Shown in pieces: positions 53,011-64,000 of a stretch of DNA of 64,000 bases. How positions within the stretch are numbered: the stretch's first letter is position 1; each line of letters opens with the position of its first letter. The DNA is taken from NCBI GenBank assembly GCA_034670405.1, contig JAXDDX010000141.1, forward strand, positions 660,001-724,000, given 5' to 3'. The stretch is from Hoplostethus atlanticus. Its lineage: Eukaryota; Chordata; Actinopteri; Trachichthyiformes; Trachichthyidae. Both the position numbers and the translations under genes were made by a program. The notes beneath the pieces are model-generated. The model was not told where the DNA came from. It saw only the letters and a program-made list of their open reading frames with translations, and did not search any database.

Positions 53011-55227
53011 AGTCTTTTTTTTCTAAAATCGTTAATTTCACCATGATGAGCAAATTTGGTAGCTGTAATTTATGACAGGCGTGAACATTCGTGTGAGAAT
53101 GAAAAATTGGTTGTAAATCAGCTGATTGTTCTGGACGTAAAATGAAATGAAGACTGATGTCACAGCATCCATCTGAGGTCAATTAGTGGTGGCCATTTTA
53201 TGTCCCCTCACTTAGTAAGCATTTAATTCATTTGGGGATGCAAAATGGCACAGGATAAAGCCAACACATAAATGGCTAAACGCTGATATTCAACCAGATA
53301 TTGATGCACGTACAATAACAATACCATAAGAAACAGATTTTAAATCAGTAGGACAAGACATTAAATTTGTCATTTAGATCCCACACTACAAAAAACATTT
53401 TAAGAACCTAAGGAATAGAACTATTTAAGTCTGGATGGTAATGGCAATGGGAACGCCACTCCTGAACAGTGTTTCTGTATCCCGGTCTGTGTTCTTCTTC
53501 TGTCTAGCGGTTCTGATTTATTTTATTTTATTTTATTTTATTGCTTGACTCTGTGTTTTGTTAGGTAGTTCACCTTTTTTGGTTGAATTTTTGTTGATGA
53601 GATAAATCAGGTTTGAAAGTATGGTGTCAACAATGTCTTTCTTTGTACTTGAACTTGGTTGAGTATGCTGTCTGCTGTATGTTGACACTTAAAACTGTTA
53701 AAACCCAGAAATTCTGCAATGCTTTTTCCACATTATAGACAACACTGACACCCTGTGGCCAAATTACAATTTACACCAATTCAGTAGCAACACTGTCTTC
53801 TATTATCCCTCTACCACACATCCCTCTCATTCTCTCTCTCACTTTCTTTCTCATGGTGTGTGTCCATGAGGGCCAGATCTATTCTCTAAAGTATACATCA
53901 TCACCCCACTCTCTTAAATATTGCTGCAGCAATGTTTACTCTCTGCGTTGTGGCAAGATTGTTGCAGACGAAATGCCTCCTTAGCCATACGAGACCTGAA
54001 TGTTAAAGGAACTAAATCAGTTACACTCTCCTTTGTTGCATGGCCATGAATACCGCTAACACAGAGTTACAAAGATATTTGGGAATGGAATCATAAACAA
54101 GATTAGATATAAGACAAAGCTAATTAGTGGCATGAATTGAGAGGAATCTTGGTGGAAGGAAGCATTAAGATGATTCCAACCAGCTTATTCTCAGATGTTT
54201 ACAATTTATTTTCCAAATCACTATGGGGGAAGAAACTGGTAACAATAACCATAATAACATAATCCTCACCAAGAAAAAGAAAATCTCTTGATTGATATTG
54301 TCAAGCACTTTCAAGTGCAGATATTTTTTTATTACAAACACATCCTAGGTAGTCTTAAGTCTGAAATCTACAAATCTGGGTAGTGACTGAATGTGACAGA
54401 AACAAGGTTTCTCCAGAGGTGGCTGGCCTCACTCTCCATGGCGGGAGGACCTCTGAGTCAAGCTGCTGCTCCACCACATTGAGAGGAGCTCGCTGAGGTG
54501 GTTCGGGCACCTGGTAAGGATGCCCCCCTTCCCTTGGAAATGCACCGGGCACGACCGACTGGGAGGAGACCCCATAGTAGACCCAGGACAAGCTGCAGGG
54601 ACTACATTACCCAGCATGCTCAGGAGGCGCTGGAAGAAGTTGCTAGGGAAAGGGACATCTGCTTGCCCTGTGGCCCTGACCCACATGAGTGGCTAGAAAA
54701 TGGATAAATTGTGAAATCTGCAAGGCTGAGGCATGAAGCAAAAGGTCACATGAACTTGGCTTTCAATCTCATGAACATGTAACAAAAATAAAATAGACCC
54801 GATAACACACTGTAATGTACAGGTTTATGTTCATAAACATAGCATTTTATTAGAATCCAAGTCATTAAAGTCATTATAGCCCAAGACCTTTAATTGCATG
54901 AAAAGGACTGTGTGATCAACTGTATCAAAAACTGGAAGGTCTAATAAAACCATTTCCCCATCTGTCTCTATTCCTTCACCCTCCACACCCATCTTTTGCT
55001 TTTCATCCCATAAAGAATGCAACACATCTGTAGAGGGAGATTTCCTTAATCCCATCTGAAAGTCAAGCAGTAGATTATTAGAGAATTAGTACAAATCGAA
55101 TGCAGTATTTTCCATTATTGTGGATAGAGATTATATAATTAATAATTATGATCTAGCTGAGGAGAGAACCTGAACATGCCATATTCAAGGCACAAATTAA
55201 AAATGTTTCACAAATGAAAGCATGACT
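53011..55227. other. intergenic region between tmod1 and the complexin gene
   Basis: No gene was recognised. It contains a (TTTTA)n stretch near 53518-53541 and the LINE fragment listed separately. Confidence 0.6.
54429..54710 (+). mobile_element. non-LTR retrotransposon 3' fragment
   Basis: The translation contains RARPTGRRPHSRPRTSCRDY and LEEVARERD. This arginine-rich pattern is common at the C-terminus of fish LINE reverse-transcriptase proteins, and the fragment ends near ggctagaaaatggataaa. Only about 280 bp remain. Confidence 0.5.
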
Positions 55228-56452
55228 GTGGAATAAGATTTGGGTCAAAATGTATCAAGCAAAAGATTGACAATATCAAACAAAACATTTCAAATTGACC
55301 GCAAAATGAATTTCATTGCACAGAAAAAGGGTGATCTCAAGAGCAAAACTTAAGCGCCATGATAGAAAGAAAGTACTGAAATCAAATTATTTTAAGCAAG
55401 TTCATATTTGGATTCATTTCGGTATCCCTTGATTACAATTTTCTCTGTGTTGTTTACGTCAGACACATGACTTTGCCTTTGCTGCCAGCTTTTTCGTTTA
55501 CGATTCTAGCCCAATCCTCTCATGTAGGCAGGCTTTAGAGGGCTACATCTCATTGGTCAATGCATTATAGAGGGACAGGTCAATCTTCCGAAAGTCAGAA
55601 AAAGAGTGATAGGACTGTGACTATAGAGAGAGCAAACATAAATGTTTGACATTTAAATATTTACATGTGTATATAATATGTCTTAGCATAAAGCTACACT
55701 CAATGGGCCTCATTCACAAAACGTGCGTACGATCAGATTTGATCGTATAACGGTAGTACGAACGTTTCTACAAAATCGTCGGATTCATCATTTTGTTCGT
55801 ATCTGAATTTGTTCGCTTGGTACAATCAAATCTTACAAATGTGTTTGTGTGTTTGGAAACATGCGAGGAGGCTCTTAGAACGGCTTATTCTTTATGAAAA
55901 ATCCATTACAGTAGTGCCAAACCTCAACAACAACAAGATGTTTCAGTGGCCTTGTAGAAAAAAATAGCTAATAGGCTGAAATGGCGTATTTGCCGAACTG
56001 TCCTCATTCATAACAACACAAGATTATCCAACTTGTAATAACAACAAATAATAATTTACGAAAACATTTGTGAATGAGGCCCATTGCTAGCAAGTGCAGC
56101 TTTTACTTGATATGTGGAGTAAGCAAGCATTGTGGAAGATTGAGCTGTCACTTTAGAACGCATTCACCAATAGAGATGTAGCCCTCTAAAGCCTGCCTAC
56201 ATGAGAGGATTAGGACAGAATTGTAAACCAAAAGTCGTGGCTGACGTAAACAAAGCAGAGAAAATTGCAATCAAGGGATACCGAAGTGAATCCTTTGGCA
56301 ATCAGCATTAACTAATTTGTTTTCAATACTTTTTTGCTCTTGCGATCACCCTTTTTCTTTGCAATGAAATTCATTTTGCTGTCAATTTGAAATATTCTGT
56401 TTGATATTGTCAATCTTTTGTTTGATACATTTTGACCCAAATTTGATTCCAT
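55228..56452. mobile_element. large inverted-repeat (foldback) element
   Basis: Two arms of roughly 400 bp face each other. The left arm reads ggaataagatttgggtc, then tcaagcaaaagattgacaat and cctctcatgtaggcaggctt. The right arm contains the reverse complements in the opposite order: aagcctgcctacatgagagg at about 56190, then attgtcaatcttttgtttga and gacccaaatttgattcc. Matching continues almost to the centre, where another element interrupts it. No reading frame is evident. Confidence 0.8.
55702..56085. mobile_element. MITE nested in the foldback element
   Basis: About 384 bp lie between perfect 19-bp inverted ends, AATGGGCCTCATTCACAAA and TTTGTGAATGAGGCCCATT. It lies near the centre of the larger foldback element, so it probably inserted later. 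Confidence 0.75.
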
Positions 56453-56730
56453 ACATCTGCTCCACATCTTTCACAAAACTGGAATGGTTACCCACGACTG
56501 ATTCACAGTGTTTTCTGGGAGTAAACTACTGAACCTGACTTTCCTCATAATGGCTAAGGCAGCTTGTTGGCTAAAGTAGTGGAAACAGATGTAAAGATCT
56601 CCAAGAGTCTTTGCACCTCTCTCGCTCTGGCTGTTCTTCCCCCAGGTGTTTTCTCAAAAGAACCTTTCTGAACTTTCCGAAGCCAATTTGAACATCAGCT
56701 AGAAGAGAAGATAACACGTGTTTATGTCTG

Positions 56731-58310
56731 TGAACAAGTTTTTAAGTTTTTATTGAATCTCAGGCAGACACGTACATGATAATCCTTTATTGCTCATCGC
56801 ATTCCATTCCGCTCACCAGCGGCACATTCTCACATCGAAACCAACAGTATAGAACTGAATCAAGCATCGTTTCATGTCTTCTTTAAAAACAGTTCTGTTT
56901 TTGCTGAATAAATATCAGTAGCCAAATTGCAGTATTCACTTCAGAGGGGGAGGGAAACAAATTTCTCTGATTTCACTTCAAATGATGCAAAATCTGGACC
57001 TCCAGTCCTCTTTCAAGTCAATACTGCTTCAGTAATAGCTTAGAAATTATGAGATCTTTTTTATTTTGTAATAGTTTTTCCCTTGTAGAGTCTGATATTG
57101 ACGGTATATATCGTTGAATTCCGGTTTTATGGCTGAAAGCTGAACGTTTGGGCTGTTGTATGTGAACTGCTACTCGTTCATTCCTCATCAAAATAAAGAA
57201 ACAAACAAAAAAGAAAACCCTGCAAACCTGAACGCATACATATCATTATTGTTATTATTAACTTTTATTATATTGACATGATAGTGAAACCACATTCAAA
57301 ATTAGAGTTATTGCCTTAATATTTTTGCGTGATAAAGAAGAGGAGAAAAGGGGGGGATTGTAGATATTCACACAACAAACTTGACCAGACAAATGGCATG
57401 CAAGACATAAAAAGGAGGTTGGATTCACAGAACAAGGGGAATAGAAAAATTTTGTTGAACACTACACCACATAAATGTTGAGCTTTGATGTTGAGCTGGG
57501 GGGAGGGGGGGGTTACACATAGGGTTTGACAGAGTGTGTAACACTAACTATGTGTGTGCAAAAAGTTTCACATAAATCTCAGACATGGAAGACCAACGAA
57601 ACAGACCAATATAGCTTTAGTAGCACACGATAAGAGTCTTCAAATTTCCTTTTTAAAATATGGCTTATCGAGTTATTATCACATATTATTTTCTATTATA
57701 GAGACAGACACACAGTTAGTATGATTATTTCATCATTATTATTATATGATTGTTTGCCCACCTTGAGCTTTGTTATTTATGTATTTATTTATTAATTTAT
57801 TTACAAATAAATTGAGTGAAAAGCGTGGTGGACAAGGAGATTTTTTTTTTCAGTGCTGCACGACATCTCCGCAGCCATCGCAGAGAGGAGGAAAAGGAGT
57901 TAATCTAAAACGTCTCAGACTAGAAGGATAAACCATCTAACATTGTGTCATTAGCCCCTTTGCTTGCTAGTTAGCTACATTAGCTTAACTTAGCTAACAT
58001 TAACATCAGCCAAGCTAGCGTTCACCTGGCCGCTGGGTTAGCCAAGCTTAGACTACGGCTGAAATTCGCACTGCTGGTTCACATCGGATTCATTTTCCCA
58101 CCTATGTGACATAGATGTGATCCTTTTATTTGTCCCATCACAAAAAAAGCCAGACCGAACCAGATTTTAACTTCATTTTAAGTGCTTAGGAAACAAAGAA
58201 AAGTCCATATCTGTCATGTGGATGGAAACAAACCCTGATGTAAGCCAACATTGTGAATGTAGCCTATGTTAGCTAAGCTAGATAACAGTAGCATTAGCCA
58301 GCCAGCTAAT
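56731..58310 (-). other. complexin 3' UTR
   Basis: On the minus strand, AATAAA (TTTATT on plus) occurs at 56749-56754 and 56786-56791, giving a likely 3' end near 56730-56770. Further copies near 57785-57806 could give a shorter 3' UTR. No other feature was recognised. Confidence 0.5.
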
Positions 58311-58505
58311 CTACTTCTTCAGCATGTCTTGCAGCGGGCCGGGCAAGTACTTCATCACTGTGTCCATAATGCTCTCCTCCTCTTCCTCATCATCGCCACA
58401 CCCGGCCGGCACTGCCTTCTTGGGTCGAGTCAAGCTGCCCTCTGAAGGCTCCTCCATGGCAGCTGCCGCCTCCGCCTCTGCCACCTCACGCTTTTTGATG
58501 CCATA
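58311..58505 (-). CDS. complexin (cplx1/cplx2-like), last coding exon
   Basis: Complexins are small cytosolic proteins that bind the SNARE complex and regulate synaptic vesicle fusion. This exon encodes the C-terminal 64 residues, beginning [20 protein letters not shown] after the acceptor (ctccag at 58511-58506). It continues with [19 protein letters not shown], an acidic run, and ends [20 protein letters not shown] plus a final K before TAG at 58313-58311. [11 protein letters not shown] and YLPGPLQDM are diagnostic of complexin 1/2. There is no CAAX box, which excludes complexin 3/4. The serine in the ESIMDT stretch matches the known casein-kinase-2 site region. Upstream exons (SNARE-binding helix) are not found in the window and should lie beyond 64000. 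It is convergent with tmod1. KYGI-type residues favour cplx1, AVPAGCGD favours cplx2, so I leave the symbol open. Confidence 0.93.
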   Translation of the reverse strand, partial: YGIKKREVAEAEAAAAMEEPSEGSLTRPKKAVPAGCGDDEEEEESIMDTVMKYLPGPLQDMLKK

Positions 58506-58600
58506 CTGGAGGTCAAACAGACAGACAGAAGGAAAAAAATTATAACCATGTTGTTCTCAAAGTTTTGCCTATGGTCTTTCACAGGTTAGGAATTCTGAAA
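58506..58600 (-). other. complexin intron, acceptor-proximal part
   Basis: Intron sequence on the minus strand immediately upstream of the last exon. It ends in ctgtctgtttgacctccag. Confidence 0.6.
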
Positions 58601-58639
58601 GGAACGAAAAGGAAACCCACAATTCCCGTCTGATTTGTC

Positions 58640-61430
58640 TGGGCATGGTCCATGCACATTGCCGCCATCTCAGGAAGACAATGCTGGAGAGCAACGTTGG
58701 TTTCCTCATTCGGCTACTCAGTGTCACCACAAGGAGGCAAGACCCGATCCCGTCTGACATTGAATTCGATACGGAGGCTGATATGTAAAATATGGAGTTG
58801 GGCAAGCTCGACGAACAACCCGACAGCTTGTGCTGTCCATGTAGTTGGAAGCTGCAGCTGGTGGTCTCAAGAGTACTTTTTGGAAAAATAATGCTCTCCC
58901 TGTTCACGAGAATGAGGATGATGCTGTTTCTCTACATGCTGGAGCCAGGGTTTTCAGAGTATGATGATGATGGTGAAGCACTGGAATATGGCCAGTCTGT
59001 TTCTAGGGCACCGGAACTCTCTCCTGAGCCCCAAAAAGAATCCAACCATATACATCCTCCATCTCTCTCTGCCAGTGCACCACTGACCACTTGAATGCAG
59101 CCTTGACTGCTTCACAAGCATTGCCCAGGCACAATAGGTTTGGTGGTAGTGACCTCCCCGGCTCAAGGATCGCCTGACTGTTATTACTGACTTTATGGAG
59201 GAGCTGAAATCAACATTGGACGAGTCTATGGATAATGATGATTTTGAGCCCTTTTTGGAGTTGGAAGGCCAAGAGGAAGCTGGTTCAGTCCATCTACCTT
59301 CCATCAAACCTTTCCTGGCTAGCTACCTATCTCCCATGGAGAATAAAGGTGTGTCTAGCAGTCAATGTTGCCACTTGGCAGTTAGAAAATGTTTATTTGA
59401 ATGGTTTCGAATGGTTTCGCTGCCCAGTTTCTAAACACTGTTGAGATTCTCCAGGATTATTAGGCTGAATTGCATTTTGCATGAAATTCATCTTATGGGT
59501 GATTTCATTCTAAACATGGCCTGTTGTTTGGTTATTTCCATTGGGAAGAGCATGGCATGACTTCTGTAGTGGCTCAACACCATTGTGGCTTAATTTGTCT
59601 GGTTCCACCAAGAAGGACTGCAAGCGATACTTGAACAAGCCTTGATACTTGAACAACAGGTTCCACTGATGCACTCCAGGCCCTTTTTGAAGCAAAAGAG
59701 AAGCAGGAAGAGTCTCTAAGTGTCATCCTGCCCAGATGGCCTAGGACCTTTCCAACTCTGACTCCTACTGTGCAAGCTAAGTTGATGCCTAAGGGACCCC
59801 CCTCCAAATGTGCAGCGCTGGCTACCACGGAGGTATTCCAGTCTCACCCAGCTGCTCAACAACAGCCATAATTTGTGTGGAACAAACACAGCTTCTTGCC
59901 CAAAGAGAGGAGTACCTCACAGGCTGCTTCACCCTCTGCCAGGAGGAAGAAGTCACAGTCCTAGCCTGGGGAAATTTACAGGGCCTCGAGCATGGGCTGG
60001 GGATTGTTCATGCTCACAGGCTGCGCTCCCTGGGTCTGGAGAACAGTGCAGATGGGGTACAGGTTGCAATTACCCCCACGTTATGCCTGTGTGATGACAT
60101 CATCCGTTCAGAGAGTCTCTGGTCCCATTCTAGGGGAAACAGGCAATTCGAGTTGTCCCACACAACGAAATGCACATGGGCTATTAGAGCTGCTATTTCC
60201 TTGTTCCGAGAAAAGCCAGGTAGGTTACCTTTCTGGGTCTGGGGCTGAACTCAGTTACCCATTTTGTCCGCATAGTGGAGCACAGGGTACAGGTTTTTAA
60301 TAATGCCTATCCCAATTTCAAGTAGGACACAAAGTGTCCCGAATGTCCTGCTTTTGGGAAATTGTGTCAAGGTAAAGGGTATGTTCCTTTCCGATGCTCT
60401 ACCATAGGAATTTTGACTTTCCTATGGGAATTGGTGTATTCGGGTCTTTCCTATTCAATGATTCAATCTCAGCCTGCCATGTGGGGTTTAATGACACTAC
60501 ACCAGGGTCTCATCCTATGATTGTACTCAAAGGTATTGACTGCTGCAGGCTGGATTCCAAACCATTGGTTCCCTCTTGGGACCTTCCCTTAGTATTGGCT
60601 GCCTTGTGGGAGACTCCTTTATCATTGGCATTGGCAAAGCACATTGGTGATCTCCATGCATTGTCAATTCACCCCTCATGCATCCAGTTTTCACTTGATG
60701 GTAAGGTCAATATGCACCTTAATGCATCTTAAGACACTTATGTTACATGTTTCTCCTCCTCTGTTAGCATCTTCAGAGCAACAGAGGTTGCATGCCTTGT
60801 GCCTGCCGTGTGCCCTCTGCACCTACATTGCACAATCCAGTCAGGTGAGCAACTGTTGTTTGCTTTTCCAATGTAGAGCACTTGCTTTGAAAGACAAAGC
60901 ACTGTCTAGGCAGCACCTCTCCTATTGCATTGTGTAGGCATACAGCAGTAAGAGGCAGGCTGTGCCTGGTACCATACACACTCATTCGACTAGGGGTATA
61001 GCAACATCATGGGTTTTCTTTAAGTGTGCCACTATTGGTGACTTTTGGTCAGCTGCCAGTTGGACATCTCCTCACACTTTTGTGAAGTTTTATCAACTGG
61101 ATGTTCAACCCAGAGCATGGCAAACAGTGTTCTCTCTGCTGGGTCAAGGGGTATGGGCAGTGGTCGGCACTCGTTCTAATTGTTCTATTGAGTCTTCGAT
61201 CTGAGCCAGCTTATGGCACCATCATTTGATGTGCTTTGGCTGTTCTGGGCATGCGTGCATGTCCCCTATAGCTGTGCTATATAACTGCTGTTCCCTGAAG
61301 CAAGGGAAGCAGCCATTTTTGGGCATGGTGAAGAGCAGTATCCAATTGAAGGGGGTGGGGAAGGTGATTCAGTGTGTATACCTGGAGGACAGGGCCTCCT
61401 TTCTCACCATTCCAATTGGCCTATTAAAAA
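58640..61430 (+). mobile_element. decayed DIRS-like (tyrosine-recombinase) retrotransposon
   Basis: The strongest part is the recombinase. Near 60570-60690 it reads LVPSWDLPLVLAALWETPLS and HIGDLHALSIHPSCIQFSL; near 60770-60840, QQRLHALCLPCALCTYIAQS. At 60980-61110 it has HSTRGIATSWVFF (the H-x-x-R catalytic box) and SWTSPHTFVKFYQLDV with the candidate catalytic tyrosine. These pieces lie in different frames with stops between them. Near 60020-60070, WVWRTVQMGYRLQ resembles the start of DIRS reverse transcriptase, but the RT and RNase H body is missing. The open frame at 59195-59350 (MEELKSTLDESMDNDDFEPF) may be gag. The element lies antisense inside a complexin intron. Outer boundaries are approximate. 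Confidence 0.7.
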
Positions 61431-61858
61431 AGGCATGATTGAAAGGGCCTTCAGGTGGGTGGCCCCTCTCCACAGGAGGTCAGAGATACACATAATTTTC
61501 TGCTATTTGTACATGCATGTTATTATAATATTCCATACCACTATCAGACTTCACAGGAAAAAACAGAGGCTGTAGTTTCTACAAAATGCCTCTATAATGA
61601 TCAGTTGGTGATTTGTTCAAATTTAATAGAGGGGATAGTGAGTAGGTTGTTACTTTCTTTCAAATCTTTTACTGCAGCAAACATTACCCATCACCCCTCC
61701 TTAAAATATCCCCACCTACGTTCTTGATTTGGAATATGATCTCAGTAAAAGGTTGAGTTAATACAATATTATGTATCAGATCATAGTGTAATGTGTCACA
61801 AGCTATCAGAGGACTCTTGTAGCAATTGCGTCATACTGTAGGGACTTAGCGTGTGTGT

Positions 61859-61871
61859 GAGAGAGAGAGAG

Positions 61872-61912
<41 letters not shown>
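61859..61912. repeat. (GA)n microsatellite
   Basis: About 54 bp of GA repeats, with one AAAA interruption. Confidence 0.93.
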
Positions 61913-61915
<3 letters not shown>

Positions 61916-61984
61916 TGCTAATTAATCCATCCCTTTGAACCCCAGAGCCTTTTCCTGTTGGCATGTTTTGAGCAGCTGCTAACC

Positions 61985-61987
<3 letters not shown>

Positions 61988-62030
<43 letters not shown>
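61988..62030. repeat. (TC)n microsatellite
   Basis: About 40 bp of TC repeats, 75 bp after a (GA)n run. The two could pair as a hairpin. Confidence 0.93.
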
Positions 62031-62035
<5 letters not shown>

Positions 62036-62297
62036 TTTTTGTTTCTCTTTGTCTTTCAACAGGGGAATATTTTGGGATATGTCAAAAATAGAATATTGTT
62101 CCTCAAGATGTCTAGGTTGCTGCTTGTCGCCGTTGTTCACACCTTGACAAGTGATGTCGAAAAATATCTATTGTTCTGGTGTGCGCGCTTCTTTACCTTC
62201 TTTTTCACTTCATCACCTTAATTGAACTGTGACGAGGATGCCTCTAAGAGTTTGACACCTTCTAGCGATAAACTGTTTTTTTATTTAGTTATAACTA

Positions 62298-62447
62298 CAC
62301 TATAAAAAAGATAGTGACACTTGTCCCTAAAAAAAAAGAAATTGAAGTGAAACTGCAGTGGAAAACAAGTGAGATTATCACCATAGCATTTTAAGAGTGA
62401 ATATGAAATTACATCAGTTTTTAAGATGGACGTTTTTTTTTGCAGTG
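62298..62447. mobile_element. possible MITE with CACTRYAAAAAA ends
   Basis: The left end reads CACTATAAAAAAG. The right end, reverse-complemented, reads CACTGCAAAAAAAAACG. The interior text (aacaagtgagattatcacc, ttttaag) resembles a segment near 44600-44680 (accaagtggagttatctcac, ttttaag), which suggests a shared family. Confidence 0.35.
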
Positions 62448-64000
62448 TCTGGCATGATGGAAGAAAGCGAGGAGGGGAACTGACGAAAACCTTTTGGTAA
62501 CGAGCACTTTGGGAGTTCTTTGCCTTTGGGGAAACTTTCGAGGAACAGAGGAGGTGTGTGTGTGTGTGTGTGTGGGGGGCGGGTGTGCGGTGCTTTTCAT
62601 CCCACTGATTCATAGTATTCCCCATCGACCCACTCCAACCACAAACTCCCTGCCTATCACGCTGCAGTAAAGTGGTTACATAGCAACCGTTACCACTGTA
62701 GCAACCCCGCATCAGCACCGTCACCTGAGGTGCACTGCTGAACTGAATTATATTATAGTGGAGGGACACGATCGATGTTGTCATAGTTAACTAAAACTTA
62801 GACTCAAACTAAGCATGGGAAAACATTTTAGTACACTGGAGTGTATGGGGGGGAAAAAGTCAAATATCAGTTTCAGTACAAATTAAGAGTAGTTTATTGA
62901 GGAGAGAACTGTAGAAATGTAGAAATGAGTAAAAGCCACGTCTGATAACATTGATTATGAAACTACTGAGGTAATTCTCCAATTTGCCTTAATGTTTTGA
63001 TACTCGACACATGAATAGACACATAAACTCATTCTTCTCATCCATGACAGGTAAAATAATAAAATAATAAAAAAATAAAATAAAATAATATATAATAATA
63101 ATAACAATAAAATGAATACAATTAAATGAGCCATTTTTGAAAAATAAAGTATAGAAAAAGTAGCAACCTCCTGTGAAAACTGAGATTGAAATTGAACTTT
63201 AATTTATTTTCAATTAATAAAATAAAAATAAAAATGTATGCAAATTGCTAAAACTATTCTACCCGTGGACACAGAGTTGTCATATCTAACAAGTTTAACG
63301 GTTTCATGTTTTAGAGAGAAATTCACATTCACACATTCATGATGGCTGTGGACAATCCTGGCAGTTGTCACGTTTAACTGGAACATGTGCATTCTGGTTA
63401 GCACCAGAATCCAAGATGCTGTCTGGTGAATGCATCCTCCCTTTCTTTGTCCCGCCATCCCATGTGCTGCTATCTAGAAGTGTCTTGTTATTTCTAGCAA
63501 AAAAAAAAAAATCCATTCATAGTCGTGACTCCTCATTTTGTTTGTCCATCGCTTTCTATTTGTCTCGGTGCCGAGCAGCTCCTGTCTTATCCTTCCAGAA
63601 AACGATAAAACAAACAAAAATGGCGTGTGTCGCAATAAGTCTGTTTTCTAAAGCAGGTCTGTTGCAAAGATTCAAAATATGCTTGTGGAGCGGTCCTGAA
63701 AACTGGTCACATGGATTGGCATTTTGTTGACAAAAATGCTGTACGGACATGTATGCATTTGTTCTCTACTTACTTTCTTTGTTCATGTGTTTACTCCTTT
63801 ATTCATTCACTCACTCATTGATTATCCCTTATGTCTGAGAATTTTGCCCTCAACCTCCATTTGTCCTACTATCCCTCCCTCAACCTCTCTCTCTCTCATT
63901 TATTCATTAGTTAGCAATTGAGTTAGTTTAATAAATAAATGCAATAGAAAGTGTTCAATGTCCTTGACTTTTTATGCATTTTCTTGTGCTTCTAAATAAC
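62448..64000 (-). other. complexin intron, distal part
   Basis: No exon was recognised on either strand. The segment includes a short (TG)n run at about 62554-62572 and A/T-rich sequence at 63050-63130. Confidence 0.5.

Noticed and set aside
58324..58545. Plus-strand open frame over the complexin exon
   Set aside because: It is the antisense shadow of the complexin last exon, which lies on the minus strand.

Overview
This is vertebrate nuclear DNA, almost certainly from a ray-finned (teleost) fish. The evidence is compact GT-AG spliced genes, dense CA/TG microsatellites, and fish-type mobile DNA (an L2-like LINE, a DIRS-like remnant, hAT-like and Tc1/mariner-like miniature elements). Four protein genes can be read exon by exon. 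In three of them every splice phase closes: stra6l (3' half, + strand, 27-4796), tmod1 (+, coding 33787-51290) and the last exon of a complexin gene (- strand, 58311-58505). The fourth, tdrd7 (+, 9481-25257), is almost complete but carries two frame-breaking lesions. The order stra6l - tdrd7 - tmod1 is, from general knowledge, also the mammalian order, and this supports the identifications.

Layout. 1-4796: eleven 3' exons of a STRA6-family retinol-binding-protein receptor. 4797-9464: intergenic, with a 5'-truncated L2-like LINE (about 5200-6917) that probably sits in the stra6l 3' UTR, a Tc1/mariner-like MITE, and the likely tdrd7 promoter. 9481-25257: tdrd7, with 22 recognisable coding exons encoding three LOTUS and three Tudor domains. 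25258-33772: tdrd7 3' UTR, a GC-rich block with a perfect MEF2-type/TATA sequence (26493-26502) that may be a tmod1 promoter, a candidate tmod1 non-coding exon, and transposon fossils. 33787-51290: tmod1, nine coding exons, 357 residues, plus a candidate alternative terminal exon (50066-50274). 51291-56730: tmod1 3' UTR, then intergenic DNA with a LINE fragment and a 1.2-kb nested inverted-repeat element. 56731-64000: complexin 3' UTR and last exon (convergent with tmod1), then complexin intron holding a decayed DIRS-like retrotransposon.

The genes are not a pathway. stra6l is a retinoid-uptake receptor, tdrd7 a germ-granule/lens RNA-granule protein, tmod1 an actin pointed-end cap and complexin a SNARE regulator. 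No wholly new biological system was found. The most useful observations are the two tdrd7 lesions (a 16-bp tandem duplication and a 1-bp insertion), the extra tmod1 C-terminal exon, the MEF2/TATA element, CA/TG repeats lying just inside many 5' splice sites, and the nested foldback element.
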